Below, piece by piece: positions 18,601 to 26,930 of a stretch of DNA of 64,000 nt. The position numbers and the translations under genes were made by a program. The notes under the pieces were generated by a model. It did no database searches, was not told the DNA's origin, and saw nothing but the letters and a program-made list of their open reading frames with translations. Every line of letters begins with the position of its first letter. Positions within the stretch are counted from its first letter, which is position 1. The DNA is from Biformimicrobium ophioploci (lineage in GTDB: Bacteria > Pseudomonadota > Gammaproteobacteria > Pseudomonadales > Cellvibrionaceae). The stretch lies in NCBI RefSeq assembly GCF_030270605.1, contig NZ_BSYJ01000006.1:1-64000 (forward strand), given 5' to 3'.

Positions 18601-18822
18601 CTCAGCACCGTTGACCTGATCCTCAATGGGTGTAGCGATCGCATCCTTTACGGTCTGGGCGTCCGCACCGGGATAAACGGCACGCACATTGATCTTGGGA
18701 GAGGCGATGTCAGGGTACTGGTCCACCGGCATAACGAACAGCGACAGCAGGCCAATAATCGTAATCAGGATCGATATGACAAACGCGAACTTTGGTCGCT
18801 TGATAAAAAACTCGGGGCTCAT
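15688..18822 (-). CDS. RND efflux pump inner-membrane permease (HAE-1 family)
   Basis: A 1044-residue protein with the typical AcrB/MexB layout: N-terminal TM1, a large periplasmic loop, TM2-6, a second periplasmic loop and TM8-12. It starts FFIKRPKFAFVISILITI, as RND drug pumps do. The proton-relay pair is visible in GVVVDDAIIVVENVE (TM4). Length is normal. It is downstream of the adaptor gene by 27 nt in one operon; no outer-membrane channel gene is present, so it likely shares a TolC-like channel. The start follows GAGGT. Substrates are not predictable. Confidence 0.95.
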   Translation of the reverse strand: MSPEFFIKRPKFAFVISILITIIGLLSLFVMPVDQYPDIASPKINVRAVYPGADAQTVKDAIATPIEDQVNGAEGMVYMTSKSSSDGSYNLTVTFDIGVDDDMAQVDVQNRVALAEPLLPPEVVKRGIKVRKRSSDMLMVVNLLSPDDRYDGIFLSNYASLNVKNELARVAGVGEARVIGALDYGMRVWLDPIKMAKREISVNQVIAAIKEQNVQAAVGQLGGQPAPEDTQFQYVLRTKGRLVTEEEFGDIVLRAGEGGAVIRMRDVARIELGAFSYRGFGEYNNRPGVVLAIYKLSDANALNVAEAVKEKMQELSQYFPEGLEYDIGHDTTEFISASLEETVHTLFFTIALVVFVTYLFLGNARAALIPTIAVPVSIIGTLAVLYALGMTVNTVTLFALILAIGVVVDDAIIVVENVERIMEEEGLSPREATSKAMKEVAGPIFATSMVLAAVFGPTMLLPGMTGRMFGQFGTTLVVSVLISMVNALTLSPALASIILKPGHHKPNLVIRGFNAVFNRVASGYVSLVDWMARHLVISFAIIVALFAALVFLFKMTPASFIPDEDKGFFMVDVTLPEAASLNRTEKVMDEIADALKADPAIDKVISVNGVGLISGAILPNAGMVIAKLKHWHERKSPETHQFALQKKYQAQFAQMPEAQMLVFGAPAIPGLGAMAGFSFMLEDTQGRGAQSLAEVVELFSAEASRQPEITRAFSTFRASSPQIQLNIDRVKAKTLGVSISDIFLALQTHLGALYVNDFNLYNKTFKVMVQADSRFRQDEDDLNSIYVTNAKGEQVPISAVLTTEASRGSDILDRHNTYDAAMIRGGPNMAGGYSSGDAMAALERVAGTTLPEGYKYEWSNSSFEERKAGNAAVIALFLSLIFTYLFLAALYESFLTPFAIILSVPIAIVGALIALQVGVEPLSLYGQIGLVLLIGLASKTAILIVEFGKSQREVQKQSLHDATVTAAKLRFRPVVMTSISFVVGVLPLVIASGAGAASRVSLGLAVFGGTIMACIAGTLLVPIFFKMVQALREKVHGGPTPAPE

Positions 18823-18849
18823 GGTGCTTACCTCAGTCCATTGACGTCG

Positions 18850-20112
18850 CTACTTGCCGCGCTCCTGCGTATCGTCTCCTTCAGGCTGCTGCCCCTGTTG
18901 CATTGTCTGGCCGTTTTCATCCTGCAAGGTAATTTTTCCCGCGCGGTTGATATCCGTGGAAGTGTCCGGCTCCTGGAACGGTACATGCTCTACCTGGACA
19001 GCCTCCCCGGCCCTGATCTTCTGCAAGCCCTCTACGATCACCTGTTCGCCGGGCTCCAGACCCTGCGACACTGCCCAATCCGGTCCAACCCGGATGCCAA
19101 CCTCGATGTTCTTGCGCTCAACCTTGCCCTCGCTGTTCACCACGAAAACATAATGTCCCTGCTGGTCCTGCAAGACAGACTTTTGCGGGACCATCACCCG
19201 TTCTATCTCTTCCAGAAAATTGCCCTTGAGAGTGACATTTTCCTCAGGTAACAGAGTGCCCTCGGGATTAGGGAATGAAACCCGCCCTGCGATAGTACCC
19301 TTGCTCGATGCAGCTGTTGCATCCCACTCCAGAAACTTTCCTTCATAGGGATACTGCTTGCCGCCGGGCGTCAGCAAGGAGATATGCATTTCCGGAATTT
19401 GAATGCCGCGTTCGCGTAAATCTGATCTTTTCTCAATGAACTCGGTGTAGCTCTTCTGGTCTACATGCGCGACAGCATACACAGGATCCAGCTTGACCAG
19501 CGAAACAATGGGAACAAACGGTGATTGCGGCGCAACGATGTCACCCACTGCATAGGCGGGCTTGGATACCTTGCCGCGGAATGGCGCCCGGACTTCCGTA
19601 TAGTCGAGATTCAGGCGCGCTCGCTTGACCAGGGTTTCCATTTTCGCAACTTTGGCATCCGCGGCCAGCGCCAGTGCTTTAGCCTTGTCAAAATCCTGCG
19701 CGGAGATGTATCCCTTCGGCCGCAATTCCTGTGCCCTGCTGTAATTCCCCTTTGCCTGCTCGGCAGAGGCGACGGCTTCCCTTAACCCGGCCTCAGCTTC
19801 CTCCAGCGCCTGCTGGAATTCATCCGCATCGAGACGAGCGACCACATCCCCTTTCTCGACTGTCGCGCCGGGCAGGACATTCACTTCACGCAAGATCCCC
19901 TTCACGCGCGGGTACAGCTGCGCGGTTTCTACCGCTTCCACAACAGCCGGCAGCTCAAATGTGGGCCGGAACTTTCTGCGTTCCGTCTTCACGGCCAGCA
20001 CTGTCTTGGCCTGTGGTGCAGTAGCCTGCTCCGTCTCCGACTTTCTGTCGCAACCAAAAGACATAGCCAGGCCAAAAGAAAGCAGAGTTATTGCAGCAGT
20101 TCGAAAGGACAT
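18850..20112 (-). CDS. RND efflux periplasmic adaptor lipoprotein
   Basis: About 420 residues. The N-terminus is a lipoprotein signal (MSFRTAAITLLSFGLAMSFGC), so the protein is probably anchored by a lipidated Cys. It has the adaptor domain order: a barrel-sandwich half (TVEKGDVVARLDADEFQ), an alpha-hairpin (residues about 95-160), a second lipoyl half (VRAPFRGKVSKPAYAVGDIV) and a beta-barrel (KGTIAGRVSFPNPEGTLLPE). It partners the downstream permease. Starts at 20112 or 20127 are both possible since neither has a strong Shine-Dalgarno; the shorter puts the lipobox closer to the N-terminus. A divergent 250-bp promoter region lies upstream. Confidence 0.9.
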   Translation of the reverse strand: MSFRTAAITLLSFGLAMSFGCDRKSETEQATAPQAKTVLAVKTERRKFRPTFELPAVVEAVETAQLYPRVKGILREVNVLPGATVEKGDVVARLDADEFQQALEEAEAGLREAVASAEQAKGNYSRAQELRPKGYISAQDFDKAKALALAADAKVAKMETLVKRARLNLDYTEVRAPFRGKVSKPAYAVGDIVAPQSPFVPIVSLVKLDPVYAVAHVDQKSYTEFIEKRSDLRERGIQIPEMHISLLTPGGKQYPYEGKFLEWDATAASSKGTIAGRVSFPNPEGTLLPEENVTLKGNFLEEIERVMVPQKSVLQDQQGHYVFVVNSEGKVERKNIEVGIRVGPDWAVSQGLEPGEQVIVEGLQKIRAGEAVQVEHVPFQEPDTSTDINRAGKITLQDENGQTMQQGQQPEGDDTQERGK

Positions 20113-20379
20113 CACATTCCAGACCATAACCAGCGCCAGAAAAAAGGAGTTACTCAGAGAAACTTTAGTACTGCAAAGCAGACTTAGTGGCAGATTTTTT
20201 CCTATCCCAATGATGCGATATGCAAATCGTCGGAATCGCTAAAATTGGAGATTCAAAATAGTAGCTTTCGCATCAGGGAATAGATCGACGGGATTGTCTT
20301 GCTAATTTCGCGAGCGGTTATTCTGCTAAAGTTTTTACAAGGGATGGACAGCTAAACCGGATCCGGGAAGGGAGTTCTC

Positions 20380-21249
20380 ATGAAGCACCAATTGGACAGC
20401 AGAACGCTGGTTACCCATGTGGCGGCCTGGACGCTGACGACACTACTTACCGGACCCGCTTTCGCCCAGAACCCCGGAGAAGACACCGCAGGAGTGCGGG
20501 AAGAAGTCCAGAGCAGTGGCGCCGTCAGCGCGGAGGAAGCGGCCAAGAAACTGGCAAACCCCATCGCCTCGCTGATCAGCGTGCCCTTCCAGTTCAATTA
20601 TGATGAAAACATCGGCCCTAACGACAGTGGCGACCGCTGGCAGCTTAATATCCAGCCGGTGATTCCTATTTCCATCAACGAAGACTGGAACCTGATCATT
20701 CGCTCGATCCTGCCGGTCATCGACCAATCCGGAATCTTCCCCGGCGCCGGCAGCCAGCAGGCGCTAGGTGATAACCTCACCAGCATGTTTTTCTCTCCCA
20801 AGGAACCCTCGGAATCGGGTTGGACCTGGGGCGCCGGTCCGGTTTTCCTGCTGCCCACCGCCACAGATGACCTGACCGGCCTCGACACCTTCGGCATGGG
20901 GCCAACAGGGGTTGCCTTGCGCCAGTCCGGTCCCTGGACGTATGGCTCCCTTGTCAACCACATCACGACGTTTGGAAACAGTGTGGACCTCAACAACACT
21001 TTCCTGCAGCCGTTTGTCGCCTATACGACCAAGAGTGCCTGGACATTCTCCATGAATTCAGAGAGCACCTATAGCTGGACAGATGAGGAATGGTCTGTGC
21101 CGATAAACATGCAGGTTACAAAAGTCCTTACGGTTGGTGGGCAGATGATCCAGGTTGGCGGGGGTGCACGCTATTGGGTGGATGACACCACCGGCTCGCC
21201 AGAGGGCTGGGGTGGCCGCCTGATTTTTACCCTGCTGTTTCCCCGCTAA
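20380..21249 (+). CDS. Outer-membrane beta-barrel protein, function unknown ('transporter'-like)
   Basis: A 289-residue protein with a Sec signal peptide (cleavage near GPAFA, residue 27-28). The mature region begins with a polar helix (DTAGVREEVQSSGAVSAEE) and continues as alternating amphipathic strands rich in W, Y, G and N, ending in an aromatic-ended C-terminal strand with LIFTLLF. This fits an outer-membrane barrel, of the type often labelled 'neuromedin U' or 'transporter'. The ATG follows GGGAG. It is 18 nt upstream of the cyclase gene and probably co-transcribed with it and the isoaspartyl peptidase gene. Cargo unknown. Confidence 0.75.
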   Translation: MKHQLDSRTLVTHVAAWTLTTLLTGPAFAQNPGEDTAGVREEVQSSGAVSAEEAAKKLANPIASLISVPFQFNYDENIGPNDSGDRWQLNIQPVIPISINEDWNLIIRSILPVIDQSGIFPGAGSQQALGDNLTSMFFSPKEPSESGWTWGAGPVFLLPTATDDLTGLDTFGMGPTGVALRQSGPWTYGSLVNHITTFGNSVDLNNTFLQPFVAYTTKSAWTFSMNSESTYSWTDEEWSVPINMQVTKVLTVGGQMIQVGGGARYWVDDTTGSPEGWGGRLIFTLLFPR

Positions 21250-21267
21250 TCCGCCATTAGAAGGGCC

Positions 21268-22074
21268 ATGCTTCGGGAAACCATCCGGTTCGCCTTACTG
21301 GTGTCGCCGCTATGCGTTTTTGCGCAGCAGCTGGACAGGCCCGGGGAATGGATAGACCTTACCCACCCTTTCAATAGCGACAGCATCTATTGGCCAACCT
21401 CGCCGGAATTCAGGAAGTCCACTATTGCGGAAGGCCATACCGACGGCGGCTGGTACTACACGGCCTATGAATTCAGTACCGCCGAGCACGGCGGCACACA
21501 CCTGGATGCACCGGTGCACTTTGCCGAGGGCCGGCACACAACCGACCAGATACCCATCACGCGCCTGACCGGCCCGGCCGTAGTGATTCGGGTGGGTGAC
21601 AGGGCCGCCGGAAACCGTGATTACCTGATCAGCGTGGCGGATATCAGGGCATGGGAGAAAAAACATGGCCGGATAGCAACCGGTGCGATAGTACTCTTCG
21701 ATACGGGCTCGGCACCTCTGTACGGCGACAAAGTCGCCTATATGGGCACCGACAGGCGTGGCAAGGCTGCAGTGGACGCGCTGCACTTCCCCGGCCTGCA
21801 TCCGGACGCGGCACGTTTCCTCGCTGATGAGCGGGACATCGACGCAGTCGGGCTCGATACCCCAAGCATCGACTACGGACAGTCAAAGGACTTCATGGCC
21901 CACCGGATCCTCTTCGAAAAGAACATCCCGGCCTTTGAAAATCTTGCCAATCTGGATAAGCTCCCAGACAAAGGCGCCTATGTGATCGCCTTGCCGATGA
22001 AAATTGAAGGCGGCAGTGGCGGCCCTTTGCGCATCGTCGCCTTCCTGAATCACCAGACTACGGATAAAAAATGA
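21268..22074 (+). CDS. Secreted cyclase-family hydrolase (KynB/arylformamidase fold)
   Basis: A 268-residue protein with the conserved metal-binding motif HGGTHLDAPVHF (residues about 73-84) of the 'putative cyclase' family, which includes kynurenine formamidase and related amide/ester hydrolases. GIDxDTPSIDYGQS-like region (VGLDTPSIDYG) also fits. A hydrophobic N-terminus (ETIRFALLVSPLCVF) ending AQQ looks like a signal peptide, so it is likely periplasmic, unusual for a tryptophan-pathway enzyme. The stop overlaps the start of the next gene by 4 nt (ATGA). It is not near other kynurenine genes. Substrate not assigned. Confidence 0.82.
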   Translation: MLRETIRFALLVSPLCVFAQQLDRPGEWIDLTHPFNSDSIYWPTSPEFRKSTIAEGHTDGGWYYTAYEFSTAEHGGTHLDAPVHFAEGRHTTDQIPITRLTGPAVVIRVGDRAAGNRDYLISVADIRAWEKKHGRIATGAIVLFDTGSAPLYGDKVAYMGTDRRGKAAVDALHFPGLHPDAARFLADERDIDAVGLDTPSIDYGQSKDFMAHRILFEKNIPAFENLANLDKLPDKGAYVIALPMKIEGGSGGPLRIVAFLNHQTTDKK

Positions 22075-23063
22075 AAAAGGTCCTCCTTCTTGCTTTCTTG
22101 ACCCTGTCAGCACCCGCCTGGGCAGCCAAATTTGGCCTGGTCCTGCACGGTGGTGCCGGTACCATCTCAAAAGCGAACCTGAGCAAAGAGCAGGAGGCCG
22201 CCTTTCGGGAGAAACTGGCTGAGGCCCGGGACGCTGGGTACCATGTACTGGAGACCGGTGGCTCAGCAATCGACGCGGTCACAAAGGCCATTCTGATTCT
22301 GGAGGATTCGCCGCTGTTCAATGCCGGCAAGGGTGCTGTATACACCTTCGATGCCGAACACGAACTCGATGCCTCCATCATGAGCGGTAAGGACCGCAAT
22401 GCGGGCGCAGTTGCCGGCGTTAAAAGTGTCAAAAACCCGATTCTCGCGGCCCGTGCGGTAATGGACAGGTCCCCGCATGTCATGCTTTCAGGGGCCGGAG
22501 CGGATGCTTTTGCGAAAGACGCGGGCCTTGAGACTGTCGACAACAACTATTTCAATACCGATTTCCGGCGCAAGCAACTGGACAAGGCAAAAGCCTCCCT
22601 GGAAACCAGCGGCACCCTGACAGACCCGGACTACAAGTTTGGCACCGTTGGCGTGGCGGCACTGGACAAGAAAGGTAACCTCGCAGCCGGTACTTCCACT
22701 GGCGGCATGACGGCCAAGCGCTGGGGGCGGGTTGGCGATTCGCCGGTAATCGGCGCCGGTACCTGGGCGGATAACAAGAGCTGCGCGGTCTCCGCGACCG
22801 GGCACGGCGAATACTTCATCCGCTACCATGTTGCCGCCGATGTCTGCAGCCGCATCCTCTACCGCAAGCAGGACCTGAGTGTTGCCGCCAAAACCGTGAT
22901 TCAGGATGTGTTACTGCCGGCCGGCGGCACCGGCGGTATCGTCGCCATTGACCATATGGGCAACATTGCGCTGGAGTTCAATACCGAGGGGATGTACCGG
23001 GCGTGGCGCCTCTCCAATGGCAAACAGGGTGTTGCCATCTTCAAGGACAAGGACGAGCAATAA
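22071..23063 (+). CDS. Isoaspartyl peptidase / L-asparaginase (Ntn hydrolase)
   Basis: A 330-residue precursor of the plant-type asparaginase family. It has a signal peptide (MKKVLLLAFLTLSAPAWAAK) and then the family start GLVLHGGAGTISK. The autocleavage and nucleophile Thr is residue ~192, in KFGTVGVAALD, and the substrate loop GTSTGGMTAKRWGRVGDSP follows. It is made as one chain that self-cleaves into alpha and beta subunits. It removes isoaspartyl residues from peptides or hydrolyses asparagine. Overlapping start with the cyclase gene indicates translational coupling. The periplasmic location is inferred from the signal peptide. Confidence 0.92.
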   Translation: MKKVLLLAFLTLSAPAWAAKFGLVLHGGAGTISKANLSKEQEAAFREKLAEARDAGYHVLETGGSAIDAVTKAILILEDSPLFNAGKGAVYTFDAEHELDASIMSGKDRNAGAVAGVKSVKNPILAARAVMDRSPHVMLSGAGADAFAKDAGLETVDNNYFNTDFRRKQLDKAKASLETSGTLTDPDYKFGTVGVAALDKKGNLAAGTSTGGMTAKRWGRVGDSPVIGAGTWADNKSCAVSATGHGEYFIRYHVAADVCSRILYRKQDLSVAAKTVIQDVLLPAGGTGGIVAIDHMGNIALEFNTEGMYRAWRLSNGKQGVAIFKDKDEQ

Positions 23064-23068
23064 TTGTC

Positions 23069-23084
23069 GGCCCCGGGCGGGGCC
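23069..23084. terminator. GC hairpin after convergent genes
   Basis: A perfect 6-bp GC stem, GGCCCC and GGGGCC around a 4-nt loop, lies between the convergent isoaspartyl peptidase and coiled-coil genes. It lacks a T tract on either side, so a role as terminator is weak. Confidence 0.3.
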
Positions 23085-23118
23085 CATGTCCCGCCCACTG
23101 GCCTGTGTCAGGTGAAGA

Positions 23119-23550
23119 TCAGTCTTCCCAGAAGCGCCACCACTTCTTGCGGTTCTCTTCCCGGGCTTTCTTGCCCTGTTCCGAGCCTTTATCCAGCTCT
23201 TTCATTTCCTGCTCGGCCTTTATCTTGGCCTGTTTTTCCTGCGCTTTCAGCTGCTTTTCCTTCTGCTTGCGCTGTTCTTCTGCCTGCTCCCTGGCCTCCT
23301 CTGCACGCTCTTCCGCCTGTTCCTCCGCACGCTCGCGCTGTCGCTCCGCCTCTTTGGCAGCTTCCTTTTCTGCGTGTTCTCGCGCCTTCATGGCTTCTTT
23401 CTGCTCTTTTCTCGCCTGCTTTTCCAGCTCTTTCGCTTCCTTCTTTTCCATGCCGGGTTTGGCTTTCTCCGGTACATCCGGAGCTTGCTGCGCCAACGCC
23501 GGGCCAGACAGCAACATGGCAGTCATGACAACTGGTACTATATTTTTCAT
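23119..23550 (-). CDS. Secreted coiled-coil protein with C-terminal WWRFWED
   Basis: A 143-residue protein. It has a Sec signal peptide (MKNIVPVVMTAMLLSGPALA), a short QQAPDVPEKA stretch, a continuous charged coiled coil of K, E, R, A and Q through residues about 35-135, and the last seven residues WWRFWED. The same three-part layout occurs in the upstream paralog at 23726-24178, so this is a family rather than random low-complexity. I do not know its function. A periplasmic, possibly membrane- or protein-interacting aromatic tail is an inference. The frame continues to a clean stop and no frameshift is apparent. Confidence 0.75.
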   Translation of the reverse strand: MKNIVPVVMTAMLLSGPALAQQAPDVPEKAKPGMEKKEAKELEKQARKEQKEAMKAREHAEKEAAKEAERQRERAEEQAEERAEEAREQAEEQRKQKEKQLKAQEKQAKIKAEQEMKELDKGSEQGKKAREENRKKWWRFWED

Positions 23551-23725
23551 TAGTATTTCCCTGTAGTCCCGATAGATAGTGTCCTGCGCCGAATGGCGAA
23601 AAACTTCCGCAACGAGTCAGCTTTTTATTGAGTTGTGAGGGCCGGCAACCGACCCTGGTATCACCGGAGAGTATGGCGAGTAGTGTTTGGAGAGTCAAAA
23701 ACGAATAGGGAGTAGCTGCAGTCCT

Positions 23726-24178
23726 TCAGGGGGCGCCTGAATCCTCCCAGAAACGCCACCAATCCTTTTCCTTGTCTTTTTGTTTCTGTTCTTTCTGTCC
23801 GCGGGAGGGTTCGGTCGGTTTCTTGGCCTTTTCCTTTTGCTGTCCGTCCAGCTTCTTTTTACCTTCTCTGGCCTTCTCCTGCTGCTTGCGCTCTGCTTCA
23901 GCTTTCTTTCGCGCAGCTTCTGCCTGGGCTTCCGCCTGCTTGCGCTGCTCTTGCGCGCGTTCTGCTTCTTTTTCAGCGCGCTCGCGCTGCTCCTCTTTCA
24001 ACGCTTCCTGCTTTTCTTGCTGCTTTTCTTGTTGCTTTTCCAGCTGCGCTTCACGCTCTTTTACGTCCTGCTTTTTGGCGGCCGAGCTGCCAGCATCCGG
24101 CACATCACTCGCCTGCTGGGCGAATGCCGGATTGGCCAGCAACACGGTAGCCGCAGCAATACTCAAAAATTTTCTCAT
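23726..24178 (-). CDS. Paralogous secreted coiled-coil protein with near-C-terminal WWRFWED
   Basis: A 150-residue protein with a signal peptide (MRKFLSIAAATVLLANPAFA), QQASDVPDAGSS after cleavage, a long K/E/Q/R coiled coil (EKQQEKQQEKQEALKEE onward), and a C-terminus KDWWRFWEDSGAP. It shares its signal-proximal QQAxDVP and its WWRFWED tail with the gene at 23119-23550. Its start is only 21 nt after the narK stop with no terminator between, so it may be the last or second last gene of the nitrate respiration transcript. Function unknown. The 175-bp gap to the second paralog is gene-free. Confidence 0.75.
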   Translation of the reverse strand: MRKFLSIAAATVLLANPAFAQQASDVPDAGSSAAKKQDVKEREAQLEKQQEKQQEKQEALKEEQRERAEKEAERAQEQRKQAEAQAEAARKKAEAERKQQEKAREGKKKLDGQQKEKAKKPTEPSRGQKEQKQKDKEKDWWRFWEDSGAP

Positions 24179-24199
24179 CGGTCCAACCCTGCTTTCAGT

Positions 24200-26902
24200 T
24201 CATTTTTTCTGCCGCTCAATGTCATACAGCAACCCGCGACGGGAAGAGTAGTAATACCAGGTGAGCAACAGGCAGACGATATAGAAGACCAGGAAGCACC
24301 ACAGTGCGGCGAGCGGACTGCCTGTCAGCTCGATCGATGTACCGTAGGACTTCGGAATGAAGAAGGCTCCGTAAGCCGCAATCGCACTGGTAAACGCAAT
24401 AATGGCCGCACTCTCGCGCTCCACCTGGCGCATCAGGTCCTCGCCGCGCAGATTCGGCATCAAGCGGGGAATTTCACTGCCCATGATATTGGGGATCATC
24501 TGGAACGTAGACGCGTTGCCCACACCTGTGAGGAAGAACAAGGCCAGGAAAGACGCAAAGAATCCCCAGAAGGCCCCGGGCTGGTCGCTATTGGTAACGA
24601 AATGAATCACACAGTATACCGCGGCGATCATGCCAGCAAAGGTCCAGAAAGTAACACGCGCGCCGCCATACTTGTCCGAGATCCAGCCGGTTGCCGCCCG
24701 GCTGAGTGCACCCACCAGCGGCCCCAGGAATGCCAGCTTGAGCGCATTCACCTCGGGAAACTGCAGCCGCGCCAGCAACGGGAACGCTGCAGAGTAGCCG
24801 ATAAAGCTGCCGAAAGTGCCCGTGTAGAGGATACACATCAGCCAGTTATGCTTGCGCTTAAAGATTACCGCCTGCTCGCTGAAACTGGATTTTGCTTCCG
24901 CAATATCATTCATGCCGAACCAGGCTGCCGCGGCAGAGAGCGCGATAAACGGCACCCAGACAAAGCCCGCGTTCTGCATCCACATCAGTGTGCCATCGTC
25001 GGCCTTCTGGGGTTCACCGCCAATGGCCCCGAATACACTGACCGTGATCACCAGCGGCACCACAAACTGCATTACGGAAACACCGAGGTTACCCAGCCCC
25101 GCATTCAGCGCCAATGCGTTGCCCTTCTCATCCTTCGGGAAGAAGAATGCGATATTGGCCATGGAGGATGCGAAGTTACCGCCACCCAGGCCACACAGCA
25201 ATGCGAGGATCAGGAACACGATAAACGGCGTGTCCGGGTTCTGCACGGCATAGCCCATACCGATTGCGGGCAACAACAACGAGGCAGTGGAGAGTGTGGT
25301 CCACAGACGCCCGCCGAAGATCGGCACCATAAAGCTGTAAAAAATTCTGAAGGTGGCGCCCGACAAACCGGGTAACGCAGCCAGCCAGAAAAGCTGCGAC
25401 GGATTGAAGTCGAAACCGATCGATGGCAGCTTCGCCACAACGATGGACCAGACCATCCACACGGAGAAAGCCAGCAAAAGCGCGGGAATCGAGATCCAGA
25501 GATTGCGGCGCGCGATCTTGTGACCGGTATCCCGCCAGAACTCTGGTTCCTCGGGACGCCAGTCGGTCAGCACCCGGGAATCTGCTTCAGCTGTAGCGGC
25601 CATCCGCTGTTCCGCAGCCAGCTCCTGGTCACGCTCCGGCCCGCCCGCTGCAATCAGTTTCTCTTCCTTGCCAATTGCATAATGCATCCAGACCAGCGAG
25701 CCAAGCACAACGGCAAAGAGAACGGCAAAGCAGCTGGTATAGATATGGGTAAGGTCCATCATCACCCCGAAGATGATGGGAAGGACAAAGCCACCGAGGC
25801 CACCAATCATGCCGACAAGTCCGCCCACCGAACCGACGTGGTGCGGGTAGTAGACCGGGATATGTTTATAGACAGCAGCCTTGCCCAGGCTCATGAAGAA
25901 ACCGAGCACAAACAGGGTAACCACGAATGGCCACAGTCCCATCTCGGTGGCGAAGGTCAGCGGCCCTTCCTTGGTTTCAATGATGTACTGCGTGGGCGGG
26001 TAGGAGAGCATGAACAGCATCACAAGGGAAAAACCGAACGTCCAGTACATCACCGAACGCGCACCGAAGCGATCCGACAGGTGCCCGCCATAGGCACGGA
26101 ACAGCGACGCCGACAATGAAAATGCCGCGGCGGCCATACCGGCAGTCTTCAGGTCTACCTCATACACTTCCACCAGGTAATTGGGTAACCACAGCGCCAG
26201 CGCAACGAAACCACCGAACACAAAGAAGTAATAGAGGGAGAAGCGCCACACCCGGATATCATTGAGTGGCTTGAATTGCTCGGCAAAGGATATGGGTTTC
26301 TTGCCTGCGGCCTTGTCTTCCACCAGTTTTGGATGATCCTTGGCGGAAAAATAGAAAATCACTGCCATCAATACCAGTGCCGCCGCCCAGACATAAGCAA
26401 CTGCATGCCAGCCGAACGCGACCAGAACGAAAGGCGCCAGAAATTTGGTAACTGCCGCACCAACGTTACCCGCACCAAAAATGCCAAGCGCAGTACCCTG
26501 CATCTCCGGTTCATACCAGCTCGATACGTAGGTCACGCCGATGATGAAGGAACCGCCGGCCAGGCCGATACCAAGCGCGGCCAGCAGGTACATCGGGTAA
26601 GTACTGGCCAGGGTCAATAGCCAGGTGGCCAGTGCCGTCAGGAGCATCTGCAGGGTGAACACCAGCCTGCCGCCGTAACGCTCGGTCCATACACCCAGAA
26701 TCAGGCGGGTCAATGAACCCGTCAGCACCGGCGTCGCCACCAGAACCCCGAACTGGAAGTCGCTCAGGTCCAGTTCTTCCTTGATCGCCACCCCGATGAT
26801 GGAGAATATCGTCCACACCGCGAAACACGCGGTAAACGCGATGGTACTGAGCGTCAGCGCGCGGTTCTGGTCGGACCGGGTTACATTAGCAGGTAGAGTC
26901 AT
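24200..26902 (-). CDS. narK: Fused double NarK nitrate/nitrite transporter
   Basis: About 900 residues, roughly twice the normal major-facilitator length. The first half (residues about 10-430) and the second half (about 480-890) each have twelve predicted helices, joined by a charged linker near residues 430-490. The nitrate-signature strings of NarK are visible, such as FASSMANIAFFFP and GNVGAAVTKFLAPFVL. This fits the known NarK1-NarK2 fusion of denitrifiers, in which one half resembles a proton/nitrate symporter and the other a nitrate/nitrite antiporter. The start follows AAGGA. It lies last among the nar genes, 29 nt after a small membrane protein gene. Confidence 0.92.
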   Translation of the reverse strand: MTLPANVTRSDQNRALTLSTIAFTACFAVWTIFSIIGVAIKEELDLSDFQFGVLVATPVLTGSLTRLILGVWTERYGGRLVFTLQMLLTALATWLLTLASTYPMYLLAALGIGLAGGSFIIGVTYVSSWYEPEMQGTALGIFGAGNVGAAVTKFLAPFVLVAFGWHAVAYVWAAALVLMAVIFYFSAKDHPKLVEDKAAGKKPISFAEQFKPLNDIRVWRFSLYYFFVFGGFVALALWLPNYLVEVYEVDLKTAGMAAAAFSLSASLFRAYGGHLSDRFGARSVMYWTFGFSLVMLFMLSYPPTQYIIETKEGPLTFATEMGLWPFVVTLFVLGFFMSLGKAAVYKHIPVYYPHHVGSVGGLVGMIGGLGGFVLPIIFGVMMDLTHIYTSCFAVLFAVVLGSLVWMHYAIGKEEKLIAAGGPERDQELAAEQRMAATAEADSRVLTDWRPEEPEFWRDTGHKIARRNLWISIPALLLAFSVWMVWSIVVAKLPSIGFDFNPSQLFWLAALPGLSGATFRIFYSFMVPIFGGRLWTTLSTASLLLPAIGMGYAVQNPDTPFIVFLILALLCGLGGGNFASSMANIAFFFPKDEKGNALALNAGLGNLGVSVMQFVVPLVITVSVFGAIGGEPQKADDGTLMWMQNAGFVWVPFIALSAAAAWFGMNDIAEAKSSFSEQAVIFKRKHNWLMCILYTGTFGSFIGYSAAFPLLARLQFPEVNALKLAFLGPLVGALSRAATGWISDKYGGARVTFWTFAGMIAAVYCVIHFVTNSDQPGAFWGFFASFLALFFLTGVGNASTFQMIPNIMGSEIPRLMPNLRGEDLMRQVERESAAIIAFTSAIAAYGAFFIPKSYGTSIELTGSPLAALWCFLVFYIVCLLLTWYYYSSRRGLLYDIERQKK

Positions 26903-26930
26903 GGCGTCCTTCAACCATTCCGGTTAAACG

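Noticed and set aside
17791-19251. Open frame of about 486 codons on the plus strand
   Set aside because: Antisense to the RND permease and adaptor; no coherent domain.
23780-25375. Open frame of about 531 codons on the plus strand
   Set aside because: Antisense to narK and the coiled-coil gene. Composition (early Phe/Leu run, then His/Glu/Arg-rich) reflects reading the complement of helix-rich genes.
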